64,000 nt of DNA from Exiguobacterium sp. s146 (GTDB lineage: Bacteria > Bacillota > Bacilli > Exiguobacteriales > Exiguobacteriaceae), in contig NZ_JACSMA010000001.1 in the NCBI RefSeq assembly GCF_018618415.1, positions 310,001-374,000 on the forward strand. Reading direction: 5' to 3'. The notes beneath the pieces are model-generated. The model saw nothing but the letters and a program-made list of their open reading frames with translations, did not search any database and was not told the origin of the DNA. Shown in pieces: positions 42,937 through 51,294 of this stretch. Position numbers and translations under genes: made by a program. The first letter of the stretch is position 1. Each line of letters begins with the position of its first letter.

Positions 42937-43917
42937 AGTCGTCTTCGTCGCTTTGAAACTGCGAGCGAAGAATTCCTCGAATCGCTCGTCATCTTCTAGC
43001 AGTGATCTTCCGGTCATCGAGAGACGTCTCGTCGGATAACCTTTCGAACGACTCGGCGTGACGAAGTAATCATTAGGATAGCGTATCAACGTGGAGCGGA
43101 TCAGTTCACGTAGCGTGGTGGCATTGTCTTCAATCCATTGTTCGGAAGGCGCATCGATATTATCGCGTGTGACCAGAATGCGCGATCCGTCTCGGAGAAA
43201 CGGGTTGAAACTGATTCGTCGCGTCTCAGGTCCCTTGAACGTGCGGAACTCGTGATTGATGCCCGACGGTGTGACCTCGCCGATGATATAGCCGGTCGGC
43301 CATGCTTTACCGCATCCATCCCAGACGGAGAAGATGTGGCCGGGGTAGACGAGCTTGGCGCCCCCGCGACAAGTGACCTCATAGCGATGGTGGTGTCCGA
43401 GGGCGTAATAATTAAATCCGAGTTCACAAACGACCGATGCGGGGAACTGATTTCGGTCTCCGTGGCTGAGAAAGATGTTCGGATACGAGTCGTCCCGCAC
43501 CGGGGCATGCGCAATCTGTCCTTTCAATCCTGCCTGGTTCGTTTCACAGCTTAACCCGTATATGCCCGCACCGAGCGCTTCATCGAAGATATAACCAGGT
43601 TGAAGGAAGGTGTGTACGTGCTCGATTTGACGCCAACACGCGTCGTAAGCGAGCCTGTTAATATCATGATCCCCGTACACCAAGTAAACGGATGCGCCAA
43701 GAGCGGTCCATGTCTTTAAATACGGGATGAAATCTTGCGGGTCGCTCACTTCGATGTCCCCGGCAATGCATACGGCCTTGATTGATTCCTCTCGAATCAC
43801 GTCAGCGAGTTGGGCGAGCTTATCAGCTTGGATATCAAAACTCGTCCGTTCGGTCGTGATGGCATTCCCGGTATGTCTCGCGTGGTGTAAATCGGCAATA
43901 TGGATGAAGCGTGTCAT
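42931..43917 (-). CDS. Calcineurin-like metallophosphoesterase (SbcD/YhaO type)
   Basis: 328 residues. Motifs in order: FIHIADLHHARH (metal Asp and His), AGDIEVSD, VYGDHDINR (in place of the usual GNHD/E), FLSHGD and YALGHHHRYE. These match the exonuclease-like YhaO/SbcD branch. No SbcC-like ATPase is adjacent, so an independent nuclease or phosphodiesterase role is possible. AGGAGG lies seven bases before ATG 43917. The GDHD variant retains the metal-binding His. Confidence 0.85.
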   Translation of the reverse strand: MTRFIHIADLHHARHTGNAITTERTSFDIQADKLAQLADVIREESIKAVCIAGDIEVSDPQDFIPYLKTWTALGASVYLVYGDHDINRLAYDACWRQIEHVHTFLQPGYIFDEALGAGIYGLSCETNQAGLKGQIAHAPVRDDSYPNIFLSHGDRNQFPASVVCELGFNYYALGHHHRYEVTCRGGAKLVYPGHIFSVWDGCGKAWPTGYIIGEVTPSGINHEFRTFKGPETRRISFNPFLRDGSRILVTRDNIDAPSEQWIEDNATTLRELIRSTLIRYPNDYFVTPSRSKGYPTRRLSMTGRSLLEDDERFEEFFARSFKATKTTQ

Positions 43918-44041
43918 GGGCAGTGCCTCCTGAATCTGGTCTATTCTGATTTTCCCATGTGGAGATAGACATGTCGACAAGATTAAGCTTCCAACGCACC
44001 GGGAACACCTAACTGTTGATCACATAATAAGGAGGAATTTG

Positions 44042-44656
44042 ATGAAAGCCCTATTTTTGAACTGTTCATTGAAGGGCGGGGAAACGACCTCGCACACAGA
44101 AGGGTTGATAAAGGATATCATTCCGCACTTCGACAAACTCGGGGTCGACTCGGAAATCGTCCGTGTCGTCGACTACAACGTCGCCTTCGGCGTGACCGAA
44201 GATGAAGGCGACGGGGATGAGTGGCCAAAAATCTTTGAGAAAGTAAAAGCCGCCGACATCCTTCTCATCGGAACACCGCTTTGGCTCGGCGAGAAGAGCA
44301 GCGTCGCCACGCAAGTCATCGAGCGGTTATATGGGGGCAGTGCCTTGACGAACGACAAAGGCCAGGCCATCTATTACAACAAGGTCGGCGGTGTCGTTGT
44401 GACGGGGAACGAGGACGGGGCGAAGCACGCCTGTGCATCCATCTTGTACGGGCTATCCCATATCGGCTTCACCGTCCCGCCGAACGTCGACACGTACTGG
44501 GTCGGCGAGGCCGGACCAGGGGACTCGTATATCGATGCGGGCCGCGATAACGCCTTCACGAAAAAGAACGGGCGCGTGATGGCGTATAACTTGTATCACT
44601 TCGCCAATATGTTAAAACAGACGCCAATCCCGGCGGAAGGCAATGTAATGGAATAA
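44042..44656 (+). CDS. Flavodoxin-fold NAD(P)H-dependent oxidoreductase
   Basis: 204 residues of the NADPH-dependent FMN reductase/flavodoxin-like fold. The phosphate-binding start is KALFLNCSLKGGETTSHTE; ADILLIGTPLWLGEKSSVATQVIERLYG and VGGVVVTGNEDGAKHA form the flavin pocket. Electron acceptor unknown. AAGGAGGA is well spaced from ATG 44042; the TTG just before it is less likely. Confidence 0.87.
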   Translation: MKALFLNCSLKGGETTSHTEGLIKDIIPHFDKLGVDSEIVRVVDYNVAFGVTEDEGDGDEWPKIFEKVKAADILLIGTPLWLGEKSSVATQVIERLYGGSALTNDKGQAIYYNKVGGVVVTGNEDGAKHACASILYGLSHIGFTVPPNVDTYWVGEAGPGDSYIDAGRDNAFTKKNGRVMAYNLYHFANMLKQTPIPAEGNVME

Positions 44657-44666
44657 CACGCAGCGC

Positions 44667-44700
44667 AACAGCCCCTAGACATGAGGGGCTGTTCTTGTTA
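44667..44700 (+). terminator. Terminator after the flavodoxin-like gene
   Basis: AACAGCCCCT pairs with AGGGGCTGTT, followed by CTTGTT. Confidence 0.85.
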
Positions 44701-45186
44701 GAAACGCGCCTTGATTTCCAGCTTATGAAATTTTTCTAACAACCAGATGGAGATTTCATCGATGAAGTTGTCCCCGACCCAGCGCGGTTCCAAGTGTAAC
44801 CAATTCACAGACGAGTCCGATTGGAGAACCATGATCCCGTTCGATAGCCAGGCCGTTCTCACTCGCTGCATTGTTTTACCGACACGGAGTGTGGCATAGA
44901 TGTTCTCCATTCCCTTCTGATAAATCATGATCATCTCGACGCCACTACCATCCTCGGCCGTTCGTCGGAGTCTGAGAAAATGGACGCGGGTGGCGGGGAT
45001 GGCGTAGGCCTGACAGAAGAATAGGCCGCCATGTTCCCACGCATGAAACGCTTGCTTGACGAGACGGTTGAAGCAATCGTCCAAATCGCGCCAGTCATGT
45101 GTCTGTTTCCGGAATACTGGCCTGTCTCCTGGTTCATAAAGCTCTTTCGGGATGTGAATCTTATAGTCGGGAAGTTTACGCATCAT
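44698..45186 (-). CDS. Hypothetical cytosolic protein
   Basis: 162 residues, not recognised. It starts MMRKLPDYKIHIPKELYEPG, with aromatic-rich middle segments (HAWEHGGLFFCQAYAIP, RVHFLRLRRTAEDG) and WLHLEPRWVGDNFIDEISIWLLEKF near the end. No signal peptide or membrane helix. AGAAGGAGCC precedes two adjacent ATGs. It lies alone between terminators, so context gives no hint of function. Confidence 0.7.
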   Translation of the reverse strand: MMRKLPDYKIHIPKELYEPGDRPVFRKQTHDWRDLDDCFNRLVKQAFHAWEHGGLFFCQAYAIPATRVHFLRLRRTAEDGSGVEMIMIYQKGMENIYATLRVGKTMQRVRTAWLSNGIMVLQSDSSVNWLHLEPRWVGDNFIDEISIWLLEKFHKLEIKARF

Positions 45187-45349
45187 GCTGGCTCCTTCTG
45201 TGTCACAAGATATGCTGCTCTTTCATCATACGCTTAGGTGATACAAAAGAGTTTTACAGAAATTAGTACATTCCATCGCCAAATCGATAGACGTTCCCTT
45301 CATATCAACGTTTGTTCGCAACGAGGCGAGCGGATAACTGTCACAGTAC

Positions 45350-45384
45350 AAAAAAACGTCGCCCGAGTTCGACTCGACCGACGC
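45350..45384 (-). terminator. Terminator of the second 6-phosphogluconate dehydrogenase gene
   Basis: On the minus strand CGTCGGTCGAGT and ACTCGGGCGACG pair around a CGA loop with a small internal mismatch, followed by TTTTTTT. Confidence 0.85.
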
Positions 45385-45393
45385 TGATTACGA

Positions 45394-46275
45394 TTATTTT
45401 TTCTCCACCGCATGCCCACCGAACTCGTACCGCAGGGCAGCGACGACTTTTCCGGAGAAGGTGTCCTCCTCGAGCGACCGTTGCCGCATCATGAGCGACA
45501 TCGCGATGACCGGTGCCGGTACCCCGTACTCGAGCGCCGTCTCGACCGTCCATTTTCCTTCGCCCGACGCATGCATGATCCCTTTGATCTCGTCGAGCTT
45601 CGCATCCTTATGGAACGCGCTCTCGGTCAGCTCCATCAGCCACGAGCGGACGACCGAGCCGTGGTTCCAGACGCGGGCGACTTGCTCGTGGTCGTATTCG
45701 AACGGACTCTTCTCGAGAATCTCGAACCCTTCGGCGATGGCCTGCATCATGCCGTACTCGATGCCGTTGTGAATCATCTTCAAGAAGTGGCCACTACCAC
45801 TCGGCCCGGCGTATAAGTAGCCGTTGTCCGTCGACACGTCGCGGAACAACTCCTCGATTTTGCCGAACGCCTCCAAGTCGCCACCGATCATCGTACAGGC
45901 GCCGTGACGCGCCCCTTCCATGCCGCCACTCGTCCCGACGTCAAAGAAATAGATGAGCTTGTCTTTGAAATGCTCGGCCCGCCGCATCGATTCCTTATAG
46001 TTCGAGTTGCCGCCGTCGATGACGATATCCCCTGGTGACAAGAGCGCATGCAAGTCGTTCAAGACGTGCTCCGTCACGTCGCCAGCCGGTACCATTACCC
46101 AGACGACGCGCGGCGCCTTCAAGTTCTCGATGACTTCTTGTAGCGTGGCCGTCGTTTCGAACTGACTCGTCGACACGTTGCCCGGGTCGTAGCCGAGCAC
46201 GCGGTGTCCACCGTCCGTCAAGTTGAGCGCCAAGTTCATCCCCATCTTGCCAAGTCCGATCATCCCTAATTCCAT
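45394..46275 (-). CDS. 6-phosphogluconate dehydrogenase (short type), second copy
   Basis: 293 residues, close paralogue of 33591-34475 with the same motifs: MIGLGKMGMNLALNL, GGNSNYKES, VGTSGGMEGARHGACTMIGG and HNGIEYGMMQAIAEG. It lacks gluconate neighbours and is flanked by unrelated small genes, so it is probably the constitutive pentose-phosphate enzyme, whereas the first copy is gluconate-induced; this is inference. GGGGTGA precedes the ATG. Confidence 0.9.
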   Translation of the reverse strand: MELGMIGLGKMGMNLALNLTDGGHRVLGYDPGNVSTSQFETTATLQEVIENLKAPRVVWVMVPAGDVTEHVLNDLHALLSPGDIVIDGGNSNYKESMRRAEHFKDKLIYFFDVGTSGGMEGARHGACTMIGGDLEAFGKIEELFRDVSTDNGYLYAGPSGSGHFLKMIHNGIEYGMMQAIAEGFEILEKSPFEYDHEQVARVWNHGSVVRSWLMELTESAFHKDAKLDEIKGIMHASGEGKWTVETALEYGVPAPVIAMSLMMRQRSLEEDTFSGKVVAALRYEFGGHAVEKK

Positions 46276-46336
46276 ATCGATTCACCCCGTTCGTTGTATT
46301 GGTTTCCTTATAAGGGTTACCCGATATGACGAGACT

Positions 46337-46549
46337 TCAAAAGAGCGGCTTCACTTCATCGATGCGGTAGGCGAGGATGGAACCGACCTTCACTTGCTTG
46401 CCGTCACTCAACTCCACGTAATCGTTTAAGGGACTTGCATCTTTCAACGTCTTCTCGAACATGAAGGAAGCCTCGTGAATGGAGGCTCCATAAACGATAA
46501 ATGAACATGGATCTTCTTTCTCTAAATAACACGTGACGACGTAACGCAT
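46337..46549 (-). CDS. Small hypothetical protein
   Basis: 70 residues: MRYVVTCYLEKEDPCSF, a helix-like IHEASFMFEKTLKD, and a C-terminal strand region KQVKVGSILAYRIDEVKP. Acidic, soluble, no known family recognised. The GGAGGAG about nine bases upstream of ATG 46549 supports translation; the longer frame starts before that site. Confidence 0.65.
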   Translation of the reverse strand: MRYVVTCYLEKEDPCSFIVYGASIHEASFMFEKTLKDASPLNDYVELSDGKQVKVGSILAYRIDEVKPLF

Positions 46550-46984
46550 CTGCCAATCTCCTCCGACCATCAATTGGGTTTCTTTTTACATTTAACATAC
46601 AAGCAATACAATTATTACAAAAAATCATTCATATGTCCCAAAAAGGTTTTTAAATATAAGGAAACAGACCTATAAAATCACATATTTGACGCATATTCGA
46701 CATGAATTCAAATATTTCTGGACTAAAAAGCAGGACCTTATACATATGAGCAAAAAGTGATGACGGTTTCATCTATACCAAGACGTGGTACTCTTACAAA
46801 GGAATCTGGACGGAAAGCTAAACTTTCCAAGAGGGAAACCCGATATTTAGAAACGAACGAATATTTCGACAACAAATCGCATTAATTTACCTTTTTTATA
46901 AAAAATAACAGTGTCGAAATGAGTAACGTGATAAACTAAAACCTGGTCTATTTCATTCAAAGGTTCGAGGAAAGGTGTTATGTC
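46550..46984. other. Long AT-rich gap upstream of the first LCP gene
   Basis: No open frame of any promise. The left half is very AT-rich and probably contains the promoter of the small minus-strand gene. The middle (46759-46841) has a row of hairpins described separately. The right part, including TTTATAAAAAATAACAG and GATAAACT, may hold the LCP promoter, but no convincing -35/-10 pair was found. Confidence 0.6.
46759..46841 (+). ncRNA. Hairpin-rich leader upstream of the first LCP gene
   Basis: Successive stems: GATGA (46759-46763)/TCATC (46769-46773); TACCA (46776-46780)/TGGTA (46786-46790); CTCTT (46791-46795)/AAGAG (46829-46833) enclosing GGAAAG (46812-46817)/CTTTCC (46823-46828); then GGGAAACCC (46833-46841). 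Each loop is five bases in the first, second and inner stems. The regular packing suggests a structured RNA, but no known riboswitch family fits. Strand is assumed from the downstream gene. Confidence 0.4.
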
Positions 46985-47938
46985 ATGGAAGAGCAAAAGA
47001 AAAAGAGAGTCAAGAAGCGCCGTAGAAAGAAATCGCCCGCCAAACGTATCGCGATGATTGCGGGCATCGTCGTAGGACTGTTCCTGCTCATTGGAGTTGG
47101 GGTGGCTACATACCTATATAATCAAGTTGATTCGACCGTCGAACGATTGAACGAGTCGACGGGTCTCAGCCCGGAACGCATGACGACAGAAGCCATCAAG
47201 GATAAGAAGCCGATTTCGGTCCTTCTCCTCGGTGTCGACCGTCGTGCCGACGAGCAGGGTCGCAGTGACTCGATTATCGTCATGACGCTTAACCCGAACA
47301 CGGATCAAAGCGCGATGCTCAGCATCCCGCGTGACACGAAGACGGAGATCGTCGGCAAAGATACGTCTGATAAAATCAACCACGCCTATGCGTTCGGTGG
47401 AGCCGAGATGGCACTCGATACGGTCGAGAACCTACTCGACATCCCAATCGATTACGTGGCCGAAGTTGATATGAAAGGCTTCCAAGACACGGTCGACCTT
47501 CTCGGCGGCGTCAACGTGACGAACAACTTGGCGTTCACGTCAGGTGAGCATACGTTCGAACCGGGCGCGCTCACGCTCAACGGTTCAGAGGCGCTCGCGT
47601 ACACGCGCATGCGCTATGACGATCCGAGCGGAGATTTCGGTCGCCAAGAGCGCCAACGTGACGTCATCACGGCGCTCGTCAACAAAGGCAAAGACGACTT
47701 CTCGATTTCGAAGTTCAACAACATGCTCGACGTGCTCGGCAACAACGCCAAGACGAACATGACGTTCAAAGACATCCGGACGCTCTCGAGCGACTATATG
47801 GCCGCTTTCAAAAACCAGGACGTCCTTCGCCTCGAAGGAGCGGGCGGGAAAGAAAGCGACGGCATCTACTACTGGAACCCGGACGCTGCTTCACTCGAAG
47901 ACGTGAAGTCGTATCTCGGACAATTGATGGAACAATGA
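46985..47938 (+). CDS. LytR-CpsA-Psr (LCP) family protein, copy 1
   Basis: 317 residues. A strongly basic cytoplasmic start and one helix (IAMIAGIVVGLFLLIGVGVA) anchor an external LCP domain: SVLLLGVDRRADEQGRSDSIIVM, SIPRDTKTEIVG, HAYAFGGAEMALDTVENLLDIPIDYVAEVD and YTRMRYDDPSGDFGRQERQRDV, with the Arg and Asp residues that bind pyrophosphate. LCP enzymes transfer teichoic acid or other polymers from lipid carriers to peptidoglycan. A second copy is at 48960. RBS AGGAAAGGTG. Confidence 0.93.
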   Translation: MEEQKKKRVKKRRRKKSPAKRIAMIAGIVVGLFLLIGVGVATYLYNQVDSTVERLNESTGLSPERMTTEAIKDKKPISVLLLGVDRRADEQGRSDSIIVMTLNPNTDQSAMLSIPRDTKTEIVGKDTSDKINHAYAFGGAEMALDTVENLLDIPIDYVAEVDMKGFQDTVDLLGGVNVTNNLAFTSGEHTFEPGALTLNGSEALAYTRMRYDDPSGDFGRQERQRDVITALVNKGKDDFSISKFNNMLDVLGNNAKTNMTFKDIRTLSSDYMAAFKNQDVLRLEGAGGKESDGIYYWNPDAASLEDVKSYLGQLMEQ

Positions 47939-47941
47939 CGC

Positions 47942-47976
47942 ATCGCCTCATCCGACACGGATGAGGCGATTTGTTT
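47942..47976 (+). terminator. Terminator after LCP copy 1
   Basis: ATCGCCTCATCC pairs perfectly with GGATGAGGCGAT, followed by TTGTTTT. Confidence 0.92.
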
Positions 47977-48009
47977 TATGTCATAATAAAAAGAAAAGGA
48001 GTGACGCGC

Positions 48010-48855
48010 GTGCTCGACCGCCTGATCCGCCTCGTCATCGACGTCCGCCATCGGTTCAAGGACCACCATATCAACGACTATAGCGCGACGCTAGCGTTCT
48101 TTTGGTTTCTCGCCATCTTCCCGACGTTCGTCCTCTTGTTCGCCGTCATGGCGTGGCTCGGCATCGATGACGCCTTGTTGATCGAACAGATCGAGATTCT
48201 CATCCCGGGCTCGAGCGTGCGCGAGATGCTGTCGATCGTCTATGACGTCAGCGGCAACATCAACGCCGGGCTCGTCTCGATCGGGGCCATCATCGCCGTC
48301 TGGTCGGCGTCGAACGGCACAGCCCGTCTCGTCAAGCTGACCGTGTTCGCCTACGGGGAGGCGGAGGCACGGAACTACGTCGTCCGCCGCTTGATTGGGC
48401 TGCTCACGCTCATCGCTTTCAGCATCGGTGCCGTCATTTTGATCGTGTTCCACATCTTCGGCCGCGAGTTCGTCGAGCTCATGTACACGTGGTTCCCTCG
48501 GCTCGAGGACTTCGACCGGCTGGCGACGCTCACGCGCTACACGGTGTCGACCGTCATCCTCATCTTCGCGTTCTCGCTCTTCTATAAGATCGCCCCGCAA
48601 CAATACGTCAAGTTCACCGAGACGCTCCCGGGTGCCGTCTTCGCCGTCATCTCGTGGCAGCTGTTGTCGACGGGCTATAGCGTCTACGTCGACCGATTCT
48701 CGATGTTTGGCGACACGTATGGGACGATTGGTGTCGTCATCCTGTTACAGATTTGGCTCTACTTGACGGCGGCGACGATGTTGCTCGGGGCCGAGATCAA
48801 TGCGGCCTGGCCGAATCACATGCGACGCACACGGTATAAGACGCATTTCCCATGA
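48010..48855 (+). CDS. YihY/virulence factor BrkB family membrane protein
   Basis: 281 residues with about six helices. Typical of the YihY family (once called ribonuclease BN): DYSATLAFFWFLAIFPTFVLLFAV near the start and, later, DTYGTIGVVILLQIWLYLTAATMLLGAEINAAW. Function uncertain, proposed lipid or envelope roles. AAAAGGAG is eight bases before a GTG at 48010; the longer frame begins in the upstream terminator. Confidence 0.87.
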   Translation: MLDRLIRLVIDVRHRFKDHHINDYSATLAFFWFLAIFPTFVLLFAVMAWLGIDDALLIEQIEILIPGSSVREMLSIVYDVSGNINAGLVSIGAIIAVWSASNGTARLVKLTVFAYGEAEARNYVVRRLIGLLTLIAFSIGAVILIVFHIFGREFVELMYTWFPRLEDFDRLATLTRYTVSTVILIFAFSLFYKIAPQQYVKFTETLPGAVFAVISWQLLSTGYSVYVDRFSMFGDTYGTIGVVILLQIWLYLTAATMLLGAEINAAWPNHMRRTRYKTHFP

Positions 48856-48872
48856 AAATCCAAAAGAAATGG

Positions 48873-48909
48873 TTAGCATTTTTTGACAACGTGCTATAAT
48901 ACAACACGT
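48873..48909 (+). promoter_or_regulatory. Promoter of LCP copy 2 with flanking inverted repeat
   Basis: TTAGCA (48873-48878), 16-base spacer, TATAAT (48895-48900). ACGTG (48889-48893) and CACGT (48905-48909) flank the -10 as an 11-base-spaced inverted repeat, a possible operator. Confidence 0.5.
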
Positions 48910-48959
48910 GATGCGGGAAATAAATCCATATCTAACGATTTTTGAAAGCAGGTGCACGC

Positions 48960-49883
48960 ATGGCGAGACATAAGAAAAAATCAAGCTGGAAAAAGGTGTT
49001 GGCGGTTACGCTAGGCGTCATGACGGTCTTCCTCGTCGCCGGGGGCTTGTTCGTCTGGTCGATGTACCGCGACGTCAACGAGACGGTGACGAAAGTGAAT
49101 GACAACCTCGACATCAGTCAGGAACGGAAGCAGGTCGAGACGATCGAGCAGAAAGAATCGATTTCGGTGCTCCTTCTCGGCATCGACCGACGGGACGGGG
49201 AGCAGGGGCGGAGTGACTCGATTATCGTCATGACGCTCAACCCGACGACGGACGAAGGGGCGATGCTCAGCATCCCGCGCGACACGAAGACGGAGATCGT
49301 CGGCAAAGGCATGAACGACAAAATCAATCACGCCTACGCGTTCGGTGGCGCCGAGATGGCGATGGACACGGTCGAAGGACTGTTGGACATCCCAATCGAT
49401 TACGTCGTCGAGGCGGACATGGAGGCGTTCACCGAGGTCGTCGACGCGCTCGGTGGCATCACGGTGACGAACAACTTCGCGTTCTCTTCGGACGGCTACA
49501 ACTATCCGGTCGGTCAGGTCGATTTAAACGGGGCCTCGGCACTCTCATACGCGCGGATGCGCTATGACGACCCGAACGGTGACTTCGGTCGTCAGGAGCG
49601 GCAACGCGCCGTTGTCGCGGCCATCGTCGAGAAGGGACGTTCCGACTTCTCGGTCGACAAAGTGACGAAGCTGTTGGATGTCGCCGGCAACCGGGCCAAG
49701 ACGAACATCGAGTTCAATGAGCTCGTAACGTTGTCGACGGACTATATGAAGGCGTTCCGCAACGCCAGTACGCTCCGCATCGAAGGGTCGGGCGGCTTGG
49801 AGGCGGACGGGATTTATTACTGGAACCCGGATGCGGCCTCACTCGCTGACGTCCAAACCGAGCTCAAACGCTTGATGAACTAA
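48960..49883 (+). CDS. LytR-CpsA-Psr (LCP) family protein, copy 2
   Basis: 307 residues, paralogue of the gene at 46985. Basic start, one helix (VLAVTLGVMTVFLVAGGLFVW), then SVLLLGIDRRDGEQGRSDSIIVM, SIPRDTKTEIVG, HAYAFGGAEMAMDTVEGLLDIP and YARMRYDDPNGDFGRQERQRAV, so the catalytic pocket is intact. Probably attaches cell-wall polymers. The ribosome site (AAAGCAGGTG) is moderate. The copies are separated by the YihY-like gene and have separate promoters. Confidence 0.92.
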   Translation: MARHKKKSSWKKVLAVTLGVMTVFLVAGGLFVWSMYRDVNETVTKVNDNLDISQERKQVETIEQKESISVLLLGIDRRDGEQGRSDSIIVMTLNPTTDEGAMLSIPRDTKTEIVGKGMNDKINHAYAFGGAEMAMDTVEGLLDIPIDYVVEADMEAFTEVVDALGGITVTNNFAFSSDGYNYPVGQVDLNGASALSYARMRYDDPNGDFGRQERQRAVVAAIVEKGRSDFSVDKVTKLLDVAGNRAKTNIEFNELVTLSTDYMKAFRNASTLRIEGSGGLEADGIYYWNPDAASLADVQTELKRLMN

Positions 49884-49910
49884 GTCGTTCCTGACGGGAC
49901 GGCTTTTTTT
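49882..49910 (+). terminator. Terminator after LCP copy 2
   Basis: AAGTCGTTCC pairs with GGGACGGCTT through two G-U pairs, then a T tract. Confidence 0.8.
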
Positions 49911-49967
49911 GCGTTTGAAAAGATGGTATCGGTGGGACTGATTAAGAGACACTTGAGGAGGGATCGC

Positions 49968-51167
49968 ATGAATGTTGAGACGATTGAACCGATTATCAAC
50001 CGATTAGAGGATGACCATACCGTTGAAGCGTGGCGGGAACTGTTCATCAAGTGGGACAATCACGCTTGGCACGACGGGGAAGGGGTGACCGAGAAGACGA
50101 GCGTCCTGTTGATGGACGCGAACGCCGTCACGAACGACGGCAGTCCAGACTTGGATGCGCTCCATGAGCTGTTGAAGGACCACGTCCAGGCGTCAATCAG
50201 CGACTTGTATCTCGTCTCGCTCTTCCCGTACAAGGCGAAGCCGACCGATACGGCCGTCAATCCGCGCATCCGCTTATATGAGGACCTCGGGCGCTTCAAG
50301 CATGAATTCGACCTCATGTACGATATGGATCCGGACGTCTATAACGAGATGCAGCTCGATTTGTTAGACGAGACGGACGCCTTCATCGAGCGGCTCGCCC
50401 AAGGCGCGACGAAACTGCGCGTCCACGTCCAGTCGTTCCGGGGCATGCCCGAGGAACGGATTCGACTCGTCCTTGAGCTGTGGCACGCCGTGCTTCATCA
50501 CTATAAGCCGCACGGGCAACTCATCCTCGCCTATGAAGGAGACCCGTCCTTGATTCCCGATTACTTCGCCGTCGCCGATGCCGTCTGCCACTTTGACCTC
50601 GCGTCGCATACGCTGCTGGCATTCGCACAAGGGGATGCGAAGAAGTTATCCGACTGGGCGAAGCGGATCGAGGCGCCGGGGGACGGGAAGACGTACTTCA
50701 ACTACTTGTCGAGCCGGGAGCGTGACCCGTTCGAGAAGAATCTAATCGAGCCGAGCGTCGAGCAGATTCTCGCGGCCCACAGCATTTTGTTCTCGCTGCA
50801 AGGCATCCCGGCCATCGACTACCGGACGCTCCTCGGCGTTGAAACACCGGTCGAGCATGATGAACTTATCCAAGACCTGAAGACCAATCCGTATCGCTTG
50901 CAGGTGTTCTCAGGGATTCTGAGTCAACTGAACGTCAAACGGACGCATCCGGCATTCTCGCCGTACGCTGAGCAACGGATCGATACGTCAGATAAGCGTG
51001 TCTTCACGGTCGAGCGGAAGGGTGGAGGAGAGACGCTCATGCTCTATACGAACGTAAGTGCAGAGCCGAGAACGATCCATGCGAACGGAACGAACCTGTT
51101 CACAGGTGAGCCTGTGGACACGATTGAGCTCGACGCATATGGGTTTGTTTGGGTGAAATCTGAATAG
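49968..51167 (+). CDS. GH13 (sucrose phosphorylase-like) homologue without catalytic residues
   Basis: 399 residues. The order of segments follows GH13 subfamily 18: DLDALHELLKDHV, SLFPYKAKPTDTAVNPR (for the usual PFFPYSSDDGFSV), FDLMYDMDPDVYNEM (for DLVINHVS), LILAYEGDP, and TYFNYLSSRERDPFEKN then ILAAHSILFSLQGIPAIDYRTLLG. The three catalytic positions appear lost: the nucleophile region RLDA reads LRVHV, the acid/base region ILPEVH reads ILAYEG, and SHDGIG reads SSRERD. About 80-100 residues shorter than active relatives. GAGGAGGGA six bases before ATG 49968 sets the start. An intact frame and strong ribosome site argue it is a functional pseudoenzyme rather than a decaying gene. Confidence 0.75.
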   Translation: MNVETIEPIINRLEDDHTVEAWRELFIKWDNHAWHDGEGVTEKTSVLLMDANAVTNDGSPDLDALHELLKDHVQASISDLYLVSLFPYKAKPTDTAVNPRIRLYEDLGRFKHEFDLMYDMDPDVYNEMQLDLLDETDAFIERLAQGATKLRVHVQSFRGMPEERIRLVLELWHAVLHHYKPHGQLILAYEGDPSLIPDYFAVADAVCHFDLASHTLLAFAQGDAKKLSDWAKRIEAPGDGKTYFNYLSSRERDPFEKNLIEPSVEQILAAHSILFSLQGIPAIDYRTLLGVETPVEHDELIQDLKTNPYRLQVFSGILSQLNVKRTHPAFSPYAEQRIDTSDKRVFTVERKGGGETLMLYTNVSAEPRTIHANGTNLFTGEPVDTIELDAYGFVWVKSE

Positions 51168-51294
51168 GTCTTTTGGTTCAAAAGTAAATTGTGTAAATTA
51201 GGTGTATTGACTCACGATTCATTTGGTAGGAAAATGGAGATAGAAGGAATTTCCATGACAAAAAATCCTACATACACCTAAGGAGCGAATTCCG

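Noticed and set aside
46795-46845. Weak resemblance of GGACGGAAAGC to the core of c-di-GMP-I (GEMM) riboswitches
   Set aside because: The other conserved blocks (GCAAACC and the tetraloop receptor) are missing, so no riboswitch call is made; only the hairpin structure is reported.
48883-48900. TTGACA and TATAAT in front of the second LCP gene
   Set aside because: They are only six bases apart, far from the 16-18 required, so they do not form one promoter; TTAGCA is used as the -35 instead.
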